Shown here piece after piece: positions 51,538 through 64,000 of a stretch of DNA of 64,000 nt. Within the stretch, counting starts at the first letter, position 1. The number at the start of each line of letters is the position of its first letter. Below the pieces are notes generated by a model that saw only the letters and a program-made list of their open reading frames with translations, was not told the DNA's origin and did no database searches. Position numbers and translations under genes: made by a program. The DNA is from Coenobita brevimanus. Taxonomy: Eukaryota > Arthropoda > Malacostraca > Decapoda > Coenobitidae. The stretch is from positions 19,939,242 to 20,003,241 of the forward strand of contig CM064732.1 in NCBI GenBank assembly GCA_032717465.1, read 5' to 3'.

Positions 51538-52507
51538 CAGGGCTGGATCAAATATTTTTTTTTTAGAGGTCAAATACTGTACAAATACAAATATTATCGA
51601 AGTTATGATACAAAAAAAACAAATACAAATACTTTTATTCCAAATTCAAAAATACAAATACCTACATACCAGAATTACATTTTATCATCATTAATGCACA
51701 GAATATTTCACAAACTGCCTGTAAGTCTATCTATCTATATACCTAGGCTGCTTCCCCCAAGGAAAGGGAGGTAGTCGAGACAGGACGACACACTCCCAAA
51801 TTACTCATCCACTCAAACACATTCATTCGCATCTTAGCCCCAAAGGGGAGGAGGGACAGATCCTCACCGCACCACACCGCACGAGGCTCAACTGAGCAGT
51901 GCAATCAGTGACATTCGCAGCAGGGCCCGACAGCAGAGCTGGTTTACCCCTGGCACTTCATAATAGACCCATCCCCTTACCCGCACCTGACCTGATTAGC
52001 TGATCAGACCAAATGCGGGAGAATATCCCCTCAGGGCTGTGTCATCATTTATTCATTCACAATTTCTCTCCATCTATTTCTGTCACGCACAGCCATTCTT
52101 CCTTGCTCAACAGACATCCCTCTCGCATCCAGCGCTCTCTTCACACTGTCCATCCATCCTGTTCGTGGTCTCCCTCTCAGCCTTACACCTCTCACATCAG
52201 ATCTAGTTATCTTTTTCACCAATCGCTCATTATCCATTCTCTCCATATGCCCAAACCATCGCAACACCCTCTGCTCAACTCGATCAGCCATCTCCCGAAC
52301 AACTCCAGTTCTCCTTCGCACCTCATCATTTCTCATCTGATCCATACGCGTCACACCACACAACACATAAAACAGTATGAAGAAATAACAGAACAAATAC
52401 AAAACACTTTTTTCTGGGTGCCAAAATACAATTACAAATACAAATACTTTGAAAATGGATTAAAAAACACCTCAAATACTGATACAATTGTATTTGATCC
52501 ACCCCTG
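51538..52507. mobile_element. Non-autonomous hAT-like element with long terminal inverted repeats
   Basis: The left end is CAGGGCTGGATCAAATA and the right end, reverse-complemented, is CAGGGGTGGATCAAATA (16 of 17 identical). The flanks are CTACCAGT (51530-51537) and CTACCAGA (52508-52515), an 8-bp duplication with one mismatch. Because the target is a tandem repeat containing CTACCAG, the duplication must be weighed with care. Subterminal DNA is rich in ACAAATACAAATA. The centre is filled by a LINE fragment; no transposase is present. Confidence 0.82.
51727..52365 (-). mobile_element. RTE-like LINE 3' fragment nested in the hAT element
   Basis: The minus strand codes LCGVTRMDQMRNDEVRRRTG, VLRWFGHMERMDNERLVKKI and RLRGRPRTGWMDSVKRAL up to WREIVNE and a stop at 52049. 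This matches the RTE-like C-terminus but is not the family at 12849. A 3' UTR of about 310 bases ends in CCTAGGTATATAGATAGATAG, a short ATAG tail. It is 5'-truncated within the C-terminal domain. The surviving 110 codons are open, so it is younger than most relics here. Confidence 0.85.
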
Positions 52508-52770
52508 CTACCAGAAGTATTTTATTTGTAGATGTCTATGCGTGTGTCTGCCAGTCAGAATAAGACAGAAGTATTACTGAAAGGAGTTAAACTGTAAGCA
52601 GAAGAGGGAAGTTGAAAGTTGTTTTATACTTGTAGTTACCGGTACCTGGTTTTCTTTAGCCTGAACGGAGAGTAGCATTTAATTATTAAGGAAAGAGGAA
52701 AGATTAGCTCAGCTGGGAAGCTGTATCCACCAGTATTTATAACTTTTATTTCTACCCATCAGTCTTGTTA

Positions 52771-53343
52771 CGAGCGAGGGCGAAACCCTCGCGAGTCTCT
52801 CGTCAACCAATGGCATTTTCTTACATATGAGCAGCCCTACCCGGCCCGGCCCAACCCGGCCCAATCGTAACGCTTTTGAGAAGCTTATATCTCTGCAACA
52901 TCAGGGTTGATCACTGCGTGGTTTGCACTATATGATAACCATGATAGCCTGATTCTTTAAGATTTGCTTTTGACAGATTTCATCACACCTCGGCAGTGCC
53001 CTTGGCACGTGACAAGCGCCAAGTGCAGGATGTCGAAAATCTTCCAAAGCGGGCCACAGGCCAAACAGTTTGTTGTAAAGGCATGAAACTTGGTAGGCAG
53101 ATAGCCATCAATATACTCTAAGCATCCTCGGGGTGTACGGTAGCATTTCAGTGCTTTCGGATTTAATGGTCTATCTCTAAACCTCACCAACAAAAGCGTT
53201 TTATTGGTATCAGAATGCGGCAACAGCACTAGCAAAAATAATGATTACAAGAACTCAGAAGTTCTATATGCGGGTAAATGTCTTCTTTCTATGTAGCTAT
53301 GTATTTGCTGTACCCGTCCCTGTCTGTCTGATATATCTATACC
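52771..53343. other. Unassigned DNA
   Basis: Contains CCCGGCCCGGCCC-type GC repeats near 52838-52864. The minus-strand ORF at 52957-53235 has no recognised domain. Confidence 0.4.
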
Positions 53344-53420
53344 TATATCTATCTATCTATCTATCTGTCTACAGTATCTCTCTCTCTCTCTCTCTCTGTA
53401 TATATATATATATATATAGC
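53344..53420. repeat. (CTAT)n, (CT)n and (TA)n compound microsatellite
   Basis: Three short simple repeats in succession just upstream of the intact LINE. Confidence 0.93.
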
Positions 53421-53444
53421 CTATACACTGTATATACACTGTAC

Positions 53445-56864
<3,420 letters not shown>

Positions 56865-56865
56865 A

Positions 56866-57375
56866 CTAGCAGGGGTACCCGGCATTGCCCGGGCAAAAAA
56901 AAAGGCGAATACTATAATCCTATTTGTTCTAGTTCAGTCTTTCTACTCCAGAAGGACCATGTGCAGTACCTCGTATGCTTTTGAAGAGGGATTATAAGAG
57001 GACCAAGAATTTTCTATTTCTGCTTTCGCAGACCAAAGCGCAGTATTTGTGCGCACTTGTTTACTATTACTGTTGCCCTCAAATGACCTCCGACCGGTGA
57101 CCTCAAACGACTTCGGAGGTTAACCTCACATAGCCTAAGTCTGAAATGATCATGTGAGTCTCCATGCCAAAAACTGGGCTGCAGGGGTACCCAGCGTTGC
57201 CCAGGCCAATAAGGCTAACACACTACTGGTGACCTCAAATGACCCAGATCTGACTTTTTACCCCCCTAAAACCATCCCTGGGTCACCCTGATTCAGAATA
57301 TATATGGGTCTTGGGATCTCTGGCCCTTGGTTTGGGCGTGATAGAAGGACAAACAAACAAACAAACAATGCAGCT
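56866..57375 (+). repeat. Dispersed repeat with GGGGTACCCGGC / TTGCCCGGGC motif, two copies
   Basis: AGCAGGGGTACCCGGCATTG with CCCGGGCA at 56870 is echoed by GCAGGGGTACCCAGCGTTGC at 57182. Between and after them are ATGACCTC and GTGACCTCAAA phrases, and the second copy ends in CGTGATAGAAGGACAAAC. The motif recalls an interspersed repeat seen in many invertebrates; its class is unknown to me. Confidence 0.6.
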
Positions 57376-57380
57376 CTCTA

Positions 57381-57381
57381 T

Positions 57382-57450
<69 letters not shown>
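57381..57450. repeat. (AC)n(AT)n(GA)n compound microsatellite
   Basis: Three dinucleotide runs in succession. Confidence 0.97.
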
Positions 57451-57835
57451 TCATCATCATCAGCCGTTTTAGTATCCACTGCAGGACCGGCCTATCCCGG
57501 CCGAAGTCTGGACGATACAGCCAATGTATCTCTATCAAGTGGCTTAGGCTGTCTGGTAGAGATTGTATGTAGGAGAAGTGCCTGTAAGTGTAATTGTAGT
57601 GTTGGAGTGGCTTTGGATGTGTGTGTAGTCTGTGAACCAAGTGTAATCGGCCCGCGCAAGCCGACTGGGTGCAATCATACTTTTCAGTAAGCGACACTGG
57701 TTCAACCACAGCACCCCTTGTGTCCGCCAATGCAATACGTGGCCGGGTGAACACTCCCAAAGTTTATTACCCTGGCGGGGCGCGAACCCTGGCTCACCCG
57801 TGTACGAAACGCACACTCTACCACCGTACCACAGA

Positions 57836-57840
<5 letters not shown>
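57451..57840 (-). mobile_element. tRNA-derived SINE, family B (copy 2)
   Basis: On the minus strand the head reads GGTACGGTGGTAGAGTGTGC (A box) and GGTTCGCGCCCC (B box); the body matches 12373-12766 throughout and ends in GATGATGATGAT. Comparing the two copies shows scattered substitutions, so they are not recent duplicates of each other. Confidence 0.9.
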
Positions 57841-57913
<73 letters not shown>

Positions 57914-57959
57914 ATATATATATTTCTATATATCTATATCTATATATATATATATATAT
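57838..57959. repeat. (CT)n(TA)n microsatellite
   Basis: CT run, then TA run with TATC interruptions, up to the first base of the LTR. Confidence 0.97.
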
Positions 57960-58746
57960 TGTTACGGAACAGAGAAAGATAATGTACACTTTAAGTGAGA
58001 CTACTAAAAAATCACTACTGTCCCGTAAAGTTCCAGGTTCAAAACAAAAAGAGTTAGGTAAAATTACAAGTTAAAGTTTAATGCTCAAACTAACAACAAA
58101 ACATTCAGGACTCATAAGGATAATGTAATGGCAAAAACAGGTTGAATATATGGTTAACTGCAATAGCCTCTATTAACACGAAAATAGCATGAGTAAATTT
58201 ATCTAAGTCAGCCCTGATAAAATGAGATACCAGATAATACTCAGTGAATGCAAGATAAATTATTACAGATACAAAATAATATAAAAACTGATGGACATAA
58301 AGATACCTACATGAATTACAAAAACTTAACTAGGCCTACAAATTAAACTTATGCTATACAGTACAAGAAAAAATACAACAGTTATACTCAAATTACACAC
58401 AGCTGCTATATGTTTGGAGATTTCTTGAGCACTCACAATAATAATATCTGTACAGGGGAGGACAGAGATGTGAACAAAATGAGGAGCAGATCTAAGTGGC
58501 AATGATGCAGAGGCTGAGCTCATTATATAGGGGCCGGCAGAGCTTGATACAACTTGCAAGAAGGACGCGCAAATGAAGCCATGGGGACAAAGAGTTGACA
58601 ATCCTGGTCTGAACTCCAGAAATGACGACTTACTCTACTATAACGGTAGAAGGGGGAACTGAGGCAGAACACGCTCGTGATCAAACATGCAGCATACTGT
58701 GCGTTAAAATTACACAAAGGATGATGAAATCATAGGCTATGTAACA
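57960..58746 (-). repeat. 3' LTR
   Basis: Bounded by the inverted hexamers TGTTAC and GTAACA. On the minus strand a TATA-like TATATAATG lies at 58521-58530. The ends and content equal those of 62625-63410 apart from about four differences. Confidence 0.97.
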
Positions 58747-61700
58747 CCTCCCCACAAAGAAAAAAGAAATTTACAAAGGAAATTTCTTATTACTCTAAAA
58801 CAATCTGTATATGGCATTACAGACCATGCAAAGGTCCTTCCTAATGTTACAAAACATGAGATCTCCCTAGCACGCTCAGTCATAGGTACTTGCCAGTATC
58901 CCTTTAACAAATCAAACTTACTTATGTACCTAGCCTTTCCGATCTTGTCTATGCAATCTTCCACGCGAGGGAGAGGGTAAGTGTCTGTTTTGGTTATCTG
59001 ATTAACACGTCTGTAGTCAATGCAAAGCCGCTGTGACCCACCTGGCTTAGGGACTAGAGTGACAGGAGAACTCCACTCGCTCTGACAGGGCTCAATGATC
59101 TTGTGGTCCAACAGGTAGCCAAGCTCCTTCTGGATGAGAGGAACTTTCACTGGGTTCACGCGGTAAGGAGGCAATTTAATTGGCTTTGTGTCTCCAACAT
59201 CGACATCATGCATCAACACAGTGGTTCTTCCTGGAGTAGCACGGAACACTTGCGGGTACTCCTGCAGTAATGCAGAAAACTCCTGCCTTTCCTCGGGAGG
59301 TAGATGAGAAAGCTTAGTCTGGAGATCATTCATGATATCAGGATTCTTCCCCAAACTATCACTCAGGCTCATACTGCATGGGAGAACTTCACTTGCAGAC
59401 TCGGGTGGAACAGCTACAGTGCAGACTGGATTATTTTCGTCGCGCCTGTGATATAACTTTAGCATGTTGATGTGACATAGTTGCTTGTTCTTTCTACGAT
59501 CTGGTGTGGCGATGACATAGTTGACATCACTGAGTTTCTTCTCCACGAAATAAGGGCCACTAAACTTGGCTTGAAGAGGTTGCCCATGAACTGGTAGCAG
59601 AATCAAAACCTGATCTCCTGGCTGAAAGTGGCGTAACCTGGACTTCCCATCATACCAAGTCTTCATCTTCTCCTGAGCAGCTCCTAAATTCTCTCTCGCC
59701 AGCTGTAAAGCAGTGGACAGCCGTTCTTTGAACTTCATCACATACTCCAGCAGATTGACGTCATCTTCCTCCGACAGCCAGCATTCCTTGAGTAACTTAA
59801 GGGGTCCTCTTACTTCATGGCCAAACAGTAGTTCAAAAGGTGAGAAGCCCAGTGATTCATTTGGAGATTCTCTTGCAGCAAACGCAACGAATGGAAGACC
59901 TTTATCCCAGTCTTTCTGATGTTCCAAACAGTATTTCTTGAGCATCGATTTGAGTGTTTGATGATATCTCTCCAACGCTCCTTGGGTCTGGGCATGGTAA
60001 GCTGAAGACGTGATCTGGGTGATGCCCAACTCTTTCAGAGACTGCTTGAAAACGTTTGACATGAAATTACTTCCCCGGTCTGACTGTACCTCCTTGGGCA
60101 AACCAAACTTTGTGAAGAACCCTAGCATTTCCTTAACCACGTTCTTTGCTGAGATATTTCTAAGTGGAATGGCTTCAGGATAACGAGTAGCCATATCAAT
60201 CATGGTCAACACATAAGAAAATCCTGAAGAAGTCTTAGGAAGAGGGCCCACAATATCCACCAACACACGGGTGAAAGGCGCCTCAAAAGGAGGAATGGGA
60301 ACTAGAGGTGCAACCTTTTCGGTCTGATTACACTTCCCCACAACTTGACAGGTGTGACAAGACTTACAATACCACGAAACATCCCTGAAGATACCTGGCC
60401 AGTAGAAGTGTTTCAAAATGCGTGCCACAGTCTTCCTCACTCCAAGGTGTCCTGCCAAACTGGTATCATGAGCCACTCGAATGATATCCTGCCTACAAAC
60501 ACGAGGGATGACAACTTGATGTACAACCTCCCATTCACAGTCGGCTGATGCTGTTGGGGGTCTCCACTTCCTCATAAGTACTCCTGACTTTACATAATAA
60601 CAAGTAGAAGCACCGGCTGACTCTTCTTCACTGTAAGCAGAGTTAGCTAGACCTTTCAACTCAGGGTCAGCAACCTGCAACTCAACCAACTCTTGACGAG
60701 ACAAATTATCAACACTACGGGGTACGGCCTCATCTGGTGAGTGGTCCAAATTAGCAAGAAAAGTGTCAGCTAGGATAACATCATCATCATCATTATCCTC
60801 TAAATCACCAGTAACTTTAGACTTAGCCCTAGTGACAGCACATGCAGGGAACACATCAGGGACATCACAATCCTGGGACACAGCCACTGGCTCACTAGAC
60901 AACTGAGGAGCTGGACACACTTGACTTCCACCAATATCATTTCCAAGTAAGAAAGTTACACCTGACATTGGGAGTGTCTCAACCAACCCAACCATAACAG
61001 AACCATTAACAAAACCAGACTCTAAATTCACTCTGCACAAAGGGACAGAGAAGTAATTATTCCCTACACCTTGTAAGATTACAGTTTCATCAGATGAATT
61101 AACATTAGAGCCTAGAACACTGGTCAGCATAAGGGATTGGCAAGCACCTGTATCACGATATATTTGAACTGATTTCCTGTCATTACTGTCTAGAGGACTG
61201 ACAAAACCATCAGACAGGAAATTAGCACATGAACTCTTGAGAGTGTCACCCACGTTACTGCTCAAAAGAGGAGCTCCATCATGAGAATTTAAGTTACCCC
61301 TCAAAGCAGGTTCAGTTAACTCAGTTAAAGAATTCTGGGAACTCTCAAGAGTGGACACTAGACCAATTGACTGAATATTTAAAGACTCATTTTTGTTCAC
61401 ATCACGCTGTCTCCTGAAACATCTCTCCGTAGTATGACCAAGATTACTACAATAAGTACATTTACTTTTCTGAAATCTAGAGGTGAAGCTGGTATTTACT
61501 TTCTGAGAAACATCATCTTTATTTTCTTTCCTGTTACCTGTACTCTGAGTAGAGGTAACGTACTTACTCTCAGCTTTCCCTTTTTCTCTAGAATATCTCT
61601 TGTGAGTGAGAACATACTCATCAGCTAAAACTGCAGCATCAGACAAATTATCTATTCTTTTCTCATCAAGATATAGGCTTACATCTTTACTAATACACCT

Positions 61701-62570
61701 TTTGAAGTCCTCCAGCAAAATCATCTGCTTAAATTTGTCAAAATCAGAATCCACATTCTTAGAATTTAACCACTGCTCTAACAAATCTTCTTTGATTTTT
61801 GCATACTCAACATGGGATTGCTTATCTTGCTTGTAAGTTGTCCTAAATTTTACTCTATAAGCTTCAGGAACAAGCTCATAGGCCTTAAGAATCAAGCTCT
61901 TAACTACATCATAATTATCAGACTGATCCTGAGGCAAAGATGCATAAGTTACTTGAGCTTTACCGGTGAGAACAGTTTGAAGGAGTACTGGCCAATACTC
62001 CTTAGGCCAATTAAAACCTGTAGCTACCCTCTCAAACAACTGAAAATACTTTGTTAAATCAGATTCATTAAAAGGAGGGACAAGTTTAACATTTTTAGCC
62101 ACATCAAAATCATCAGAGCTAGATGATCCAGTTCCACCTTGTTTCATGCGATACTCATGGTCCGCCTGAATCCTAGCAATTTCAACTTGTGCCTCAGCCT
62201 CCTTAGCTTTTGCCTGAAATTCAGCCTCCTTAGCTTTTGCCTGAAATTCAGCCTCCTTAGCCTGTGCTTGAAATTCAGCTTCCTTCACACGAGCCTCCTG
62301 CAGGGCTAGCTGTAACTTAGCTAATTCAATCTGCGTTTGCTCATTACGAGGAGTTACATTAAACAAGCTTTCATTAATCATGTCAACAATTTGATCTTTA
62401 GAATGATGAGAGCGAACAGCAATTCCCAACTGTTGAGCAACAAGCTTAAGTTCATTCTTTGTTCTGTTTTCCACATCACACACTGTTTGCACATTTGACA
62501 AAAAATCTTTGGCTTCATCAAGTGTAGTAATAGTAGACATCATGAATAAGTAACAGTCACAAAATATCAA
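58737..62570 (-). CDS. Gag-Pol polyprotein, Gmr1-type order, lacking the end of RT and RNase H
   Basis: A single frame of 1277 codons. Gag: residues 1-370, with a Glu/Ala/Lys coiled coil built on a KEAEFQAKA 9-residue repeat (about 95-125); then a CCHC zinc knuckle (C371, C374, H379, C384). Protease: YRDTGA with Asp473. Integrase: zinc-binding H701, H708, C738, C741 (or C735); catalytic D772, D831 and E867 (D-x35-E); then a GPY/F-type FSGPYFV near 1003. Reverse transcriptase starts near 1125: LPPYRVNP, WSSPVTLVPKPGG, CIDYRRVNQ and KFDLLKGYWQVP (Asp1220). It breaks off after VMPY (1254) into 23 unrelated residues, ending 10 bases inside the LTR. Classical Gypsy has RT and RNase H before integrase; this order fits Gmr1-like elements. 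Start at M1 or M11. Alone it cannot complete reverse transcription. Confidence 0.95.
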   Translation of the reverse strand: MIFCDCYLFMMSTITTLDEAKDFLSNVQTVCDVENRTKNELKLVAQQLGIAVRSHHSKDQIVDMINESLFNVTPRNEQTQIELAKLQLALQEARVKEAEFQAQAKEAEFQAKAKEAEFQAKAKEAEAQVEIARIQADHEYRMKQGGTGSSSSDDFDVAKNVKLVPPFNESDLTKYFQLFERVATGFNWPKEYWPVLLQTVLTGKAQVTYASLPQDQSDNYDVVKSLILKAYELVPEAYRVKFRTTYKQDKQSHVEYAKIKEDLLEQWLNSKNVDSDFDKFKQMILLEDFKRCISKDVSLYLDEKRIDNLSDAAVLADEYVLTHKRYSREKGKAESKYVTSTQSTGNRKENKDDVSQKVNTSFTSRFQKSKCTYCSNLGHTTERCFRRQRDVNKNESLNIQSIGLVSTLESSQNSLTELTEPALRGNLNSHDGAPLLSSNVGDTLKSSCANFLSDGFVSPLDSNDRKSVQIYRDTGACQSLMLTSVLGSNVNSSDETVILQGVGNNYFSVPLCRVNLESGFVNGSVMVGLVETLPMSGVTFLLGNDIGGSQVCPAPQLSSEPVAVSQDCDVPDVFPACAVTRAKSKVTGDLEDNDDDDVILADTFLANLDHSPDEAVPRSVDNLSRQELVELQVADPELKGLANSAYSEEESAGASTCYYVKSGVLMRKWRPPTASADCEWEVVHQVVIPRVCRQDIIRVAHDTSLAGHLGVRKTVARILKHFYWPGIFRDVSWYCKSCHTCQVVGKCNQTEKVAPLVPIPPFEAPFTRVLVDIVGPLPKTSSGFSYVLTMIDMATRYPEAIPLRNISAKNVVKEMLGFFTKFGLPKEVQSDRGSNFMSNVFKQSLKELGITQITSSAYHAQTQGALERYHQTLKSMLKKYCLEHQKDWDKGLPFVAFAARESPNESLGFSPFELLFGHEVRGPLKLLKECWLSEEDDVNLLEYVMKFKERLSTALQLARENLGAAQEKMKTWYDGKSRLRHFQPGDQVLILLPVHGQPLQAKFSGPYFVEKKLSDVNYVIATPDRRKNKQLCHINMLKLYHRRDENNPVCTVAVPPESASEVLPCSMSLSDSLGKNPDIMNDLQTKLSHLPPEERQEFSALLQEYPQVFRATPGRTTVLMHDVDVGDTKPIKLPPYRVNPVKVPLIQKELGYLLDHKIIEPCQSEWSSPVTLVPKPGGSQRLCIDYRRVNQITKTDTYPLPRVEDCIDKIGKARYISKFDLLKGYWQVPMTERAREISCFVTLGRTFAWSVMPYTDCFRVIRNFLCKFLFSLWGGVT
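58747..58755 (-). other. Polypurine tract
   Basis: GTGGGGAGG on the minus strand directly abuts the 3' LTR, where the primer for plus-strand DNA synthesis is expected. Confidence 0.85.
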
Positions 62571-62600
62571 GCAATATCCTTATGATAATATCCTGAATAT

Positions 62601-62618
62601 CCTGATGAGAGGTCGCCA
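62601..62618 (-). other. Primer-binding site
   Basis: TGGCGACCTCTCATCAGG on the minus strand begins six bases inside the 5' LTR. It starts with TGG, complementary to a tRNA CCA end. The priming tRNA was not determined. Confidence 0.75.
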
Positions 62619-62624
62619 AATTTA

Positions 62625-63406
62625 TGTTACGGAACAGAGAAAGATAATGTACACTTTAAGTGAGAATACTAAAAAATCACTACTGTCCCGTAAAGTTCCA
62701 GGTTCAAAACATAAGAGTTAGGTAAAATTACAAGTTAAAGTTTAATGCTCAAACTAACAACAAAACATTCAGGACTCATAAGGATAATGTAATGGCAAAA
62801 ACAGGTTGAATATATGGTTAACTGCAATAGCCTCTATTAACACGAAAATAGCATGAGTAAATTTATCTAAGTCAGCCCTGATAAAATGAGATACCAGATA
62901 ATACTCAGTGAATGCAAGATAAATTATTACAGATACAAAATAATATAAAAACTGATGGACATAAAGATACCTACATGAATTACAAAAACTTAACTAGGCC
63001 TACAAATTAAACTTATGCTATACAGTACAAGAAAAAATACAACAGTTATACTCAAATTACACACAGCTGCTAGATGTTTGGAGATTTCTTGAGCACTCAC
63101 AATAATAATATCTGTACAGGGGAGGACAGAGATGTGAACAAAATGAGGAGCAGATCTAAGTGGCAATGATGCAGAGGCTGAGCTCATTATATAGGGGCCG
63201 GCAGAGCTTGATACAACTTGCAAGAAGGACGCGCAAATGAAGCCATGGGGACAAAGAGTTGACAATCCTGGTCTGAACTCCAGAAATGACGACTTACTCT
63301 ACTATAACGGTAGAAGGGGGAACTGAGGCAGAACACGCTCGTGATCAAACATGCAGCATACTGTGCGTTAAAATTACACAAAGGATGATGAAATCATAGG
63401 CTATGT

Positions 63407-63410
<4 letters not shown>
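62625..63410 (-). repeat. 5' LTR
   Basis: TGTTAC...GTAACA ends as in the other LTR. A TATATAATG on the minus strand at 63185-63194 is a plausible core promoter for the gag-pol transcript. Confidence 0.97.

Positions 63411-63488
<78 letters not shown>
63411..63488. repeat. (AT)n microsatellite
   Basis: About 39 units right after the LTR; together with 57868-57959 it marks the array into which the LTR element inserted. Confidence 0.98.
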
Positions 63489-63490
<2 letters not shown>

Positions 63491-63555
63491 TCAGTTTTAC
63501 AATAAACAGTAAATTTTCCTTTTTTTTGCCGAACGTTGATTAATCCCTGAAAACA

Positions 63556-63601
<46 letters not shown>

Positions 63602-64000
63602 AGCTGTTGCAGCAAAGGAGGGGAAAGTTGGCAAAGCAGAGAATTTCTATCAGCCTAGTTAACTTAACCATCAGCATTATTTGGTCATACGATACTCGCG
63701 ATGAAATCCAGAACGGTCGCGAAACCAGCTCTTGCAAGCCTAACGATCATCACTCTTCCCCAAAGCATGTCGCGTTCGTTTAATTTATTCTCGTTATTTC
63801 ACACCTTGTCCTCAGAACTGTCATACTTCTTCACTCAGATTATTTCCTTATTTTCTATTCACCTAGCCTAACGAGTGGGTACCAGAATGTAAGCCTACTA
63901 CTGCGGGATATTTCCTGAGGAAAGGTAGAGACTTAGCAATAACTGATTATCTGTTTTAGCAACCCTAGAACAATCGGGAGGCATAAAGCCAAAACCTTCT
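63489..64000. other. Unassigned DNA with (CA)n
   Basis: A (CA)n at 63556-63600; otherwise nothing recognised up to the window end. Confidence 0.5.

Larger units (their letters stand above)
50780..52770 (+). repeat. Degenerate ~100-150-bp tandem array (interrupted)
   Basis: Units share TTTATCAGYGTGACAAAAGC, ATTATTAAA, GGAAAAAGGTTA, AGCAGGGAGG, CTACCAGTATTTCTTTTATT. Clear members are near 50840, 50965, 51050, 51165, 51247, 51355, 51485 and 52550-52760. A hAT element interrupts the array at 51538-52507. Confidence 0.8.
57960..63410 (-). mobile_element. Gypsy-type LTR retrotransposon with integrase before reverse transcriptase
   Basis: Two direct LTRs of 787 and 786 bases enclose one minus-strand gag-pol ORF, with a primer-binding site and polypurine tract in the expected places. 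The element sits inside an (AT)n array; ATAT on both sides is a possible 4-bp target duplication that cannot be proven there. LTR differences I can see are three substitutions and one single-base indel, so the insertion is young. RNase H and the end of the reverse transcriptase are missing. Confidence 0.95.

Noticed and set aside
57960..63410. Endogenous retrovirus with an envelope gene
   Set aside because: The space between gag-pol and the 3' LTR is only a few bases, so there is no room for an envelope ORF.

Overview
ORGANISM. This looks like nuclear DNA of an animal with a large, repeat-rich genome. I find no bacterial-style gene packing, no intact host protein gene, and no rRNA or tRNA gene that is clearly functional. 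Very long (AT)n, (GT)n, (GA)n and (AAT)n microsatellites, several RTE-like non-LTR retrotransposons, a Penelope-like element, hAT transposons, tRNA-derived SINEs and a Gypsy-type LTR retrotransposon together suggest an arthropod, most likely a decapod crustacean (shrimp, crab or lobster). That placement is inference from repeat style, not from a diagnostic gene. LAYOUT. 1-8.6 kb: unrecognised DNA, a possible LTR relic, a 76-bp minisatellite, a complete short hAT element with an 8-bp target duplication (2926-3698), CT-rich DNA, microsatellites and a tRNA-derived SINE. 8.65-10.5 kb: a decayed Penelope-like element (reverse transcriptase plus GIY-YIG). 10.5-18.5 kb: a dense retroelement cluster separated by (AT)n arrays, holding LINE 3' ends, a SINE, an almost full-length RTE-like element on the minus strand (12849-16027), two other reverse-transcriptase relics, and a 5S-rRNA-derived fragment fused to LINE leader sequence. 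18.5-25 kb: tandem and dispersed GACCTTGACCT-type repeats and a palindromic MITE. 25411-29070: a complete but decayed hAT transposon of the ZBED5-like type with terminal repeats and an 8-bp target duplication. 29.5-33 kb: SINEs and a CACACTGCCA minisatellite. 33.4-41.9 kb: an unusual 8.5-kb purine-rich strand domain. 43.4-48.0 kb: an old RTE-like copy split by a younger copy of the same family in the opposite orientation, with an 11-bp target duplication. 48.9-52.8 kb: degenerate tandem arrays interrupted by a third hAT element that itself carries a LINE fragment. 53.4-56.75 kb: an intact RTE-like element with an open 1069-codon ORF. 57.45-57.84 kb: a second copy of one SINE family. 57960-63410: an LTR retrotransposon on the minus strand with nearly identical LTRs. 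HOW THE GENES WORK. All recognisable coding DNA belongs to mobile elements, so the window is a record of nested insertions. The most notable items are the LTR element, whose integrase lies upstream of its reverse transcriptase (the Gmr1-type order) and whose ORF stops before the YxDD motif and RNase H, although its LTRs are about 99.6% identical; the intact LINE at 53.5 kb; three hAT insertions with readable target duplications; and the strong tendency of long (AT)n arrays to sit exactly at element boundaries.
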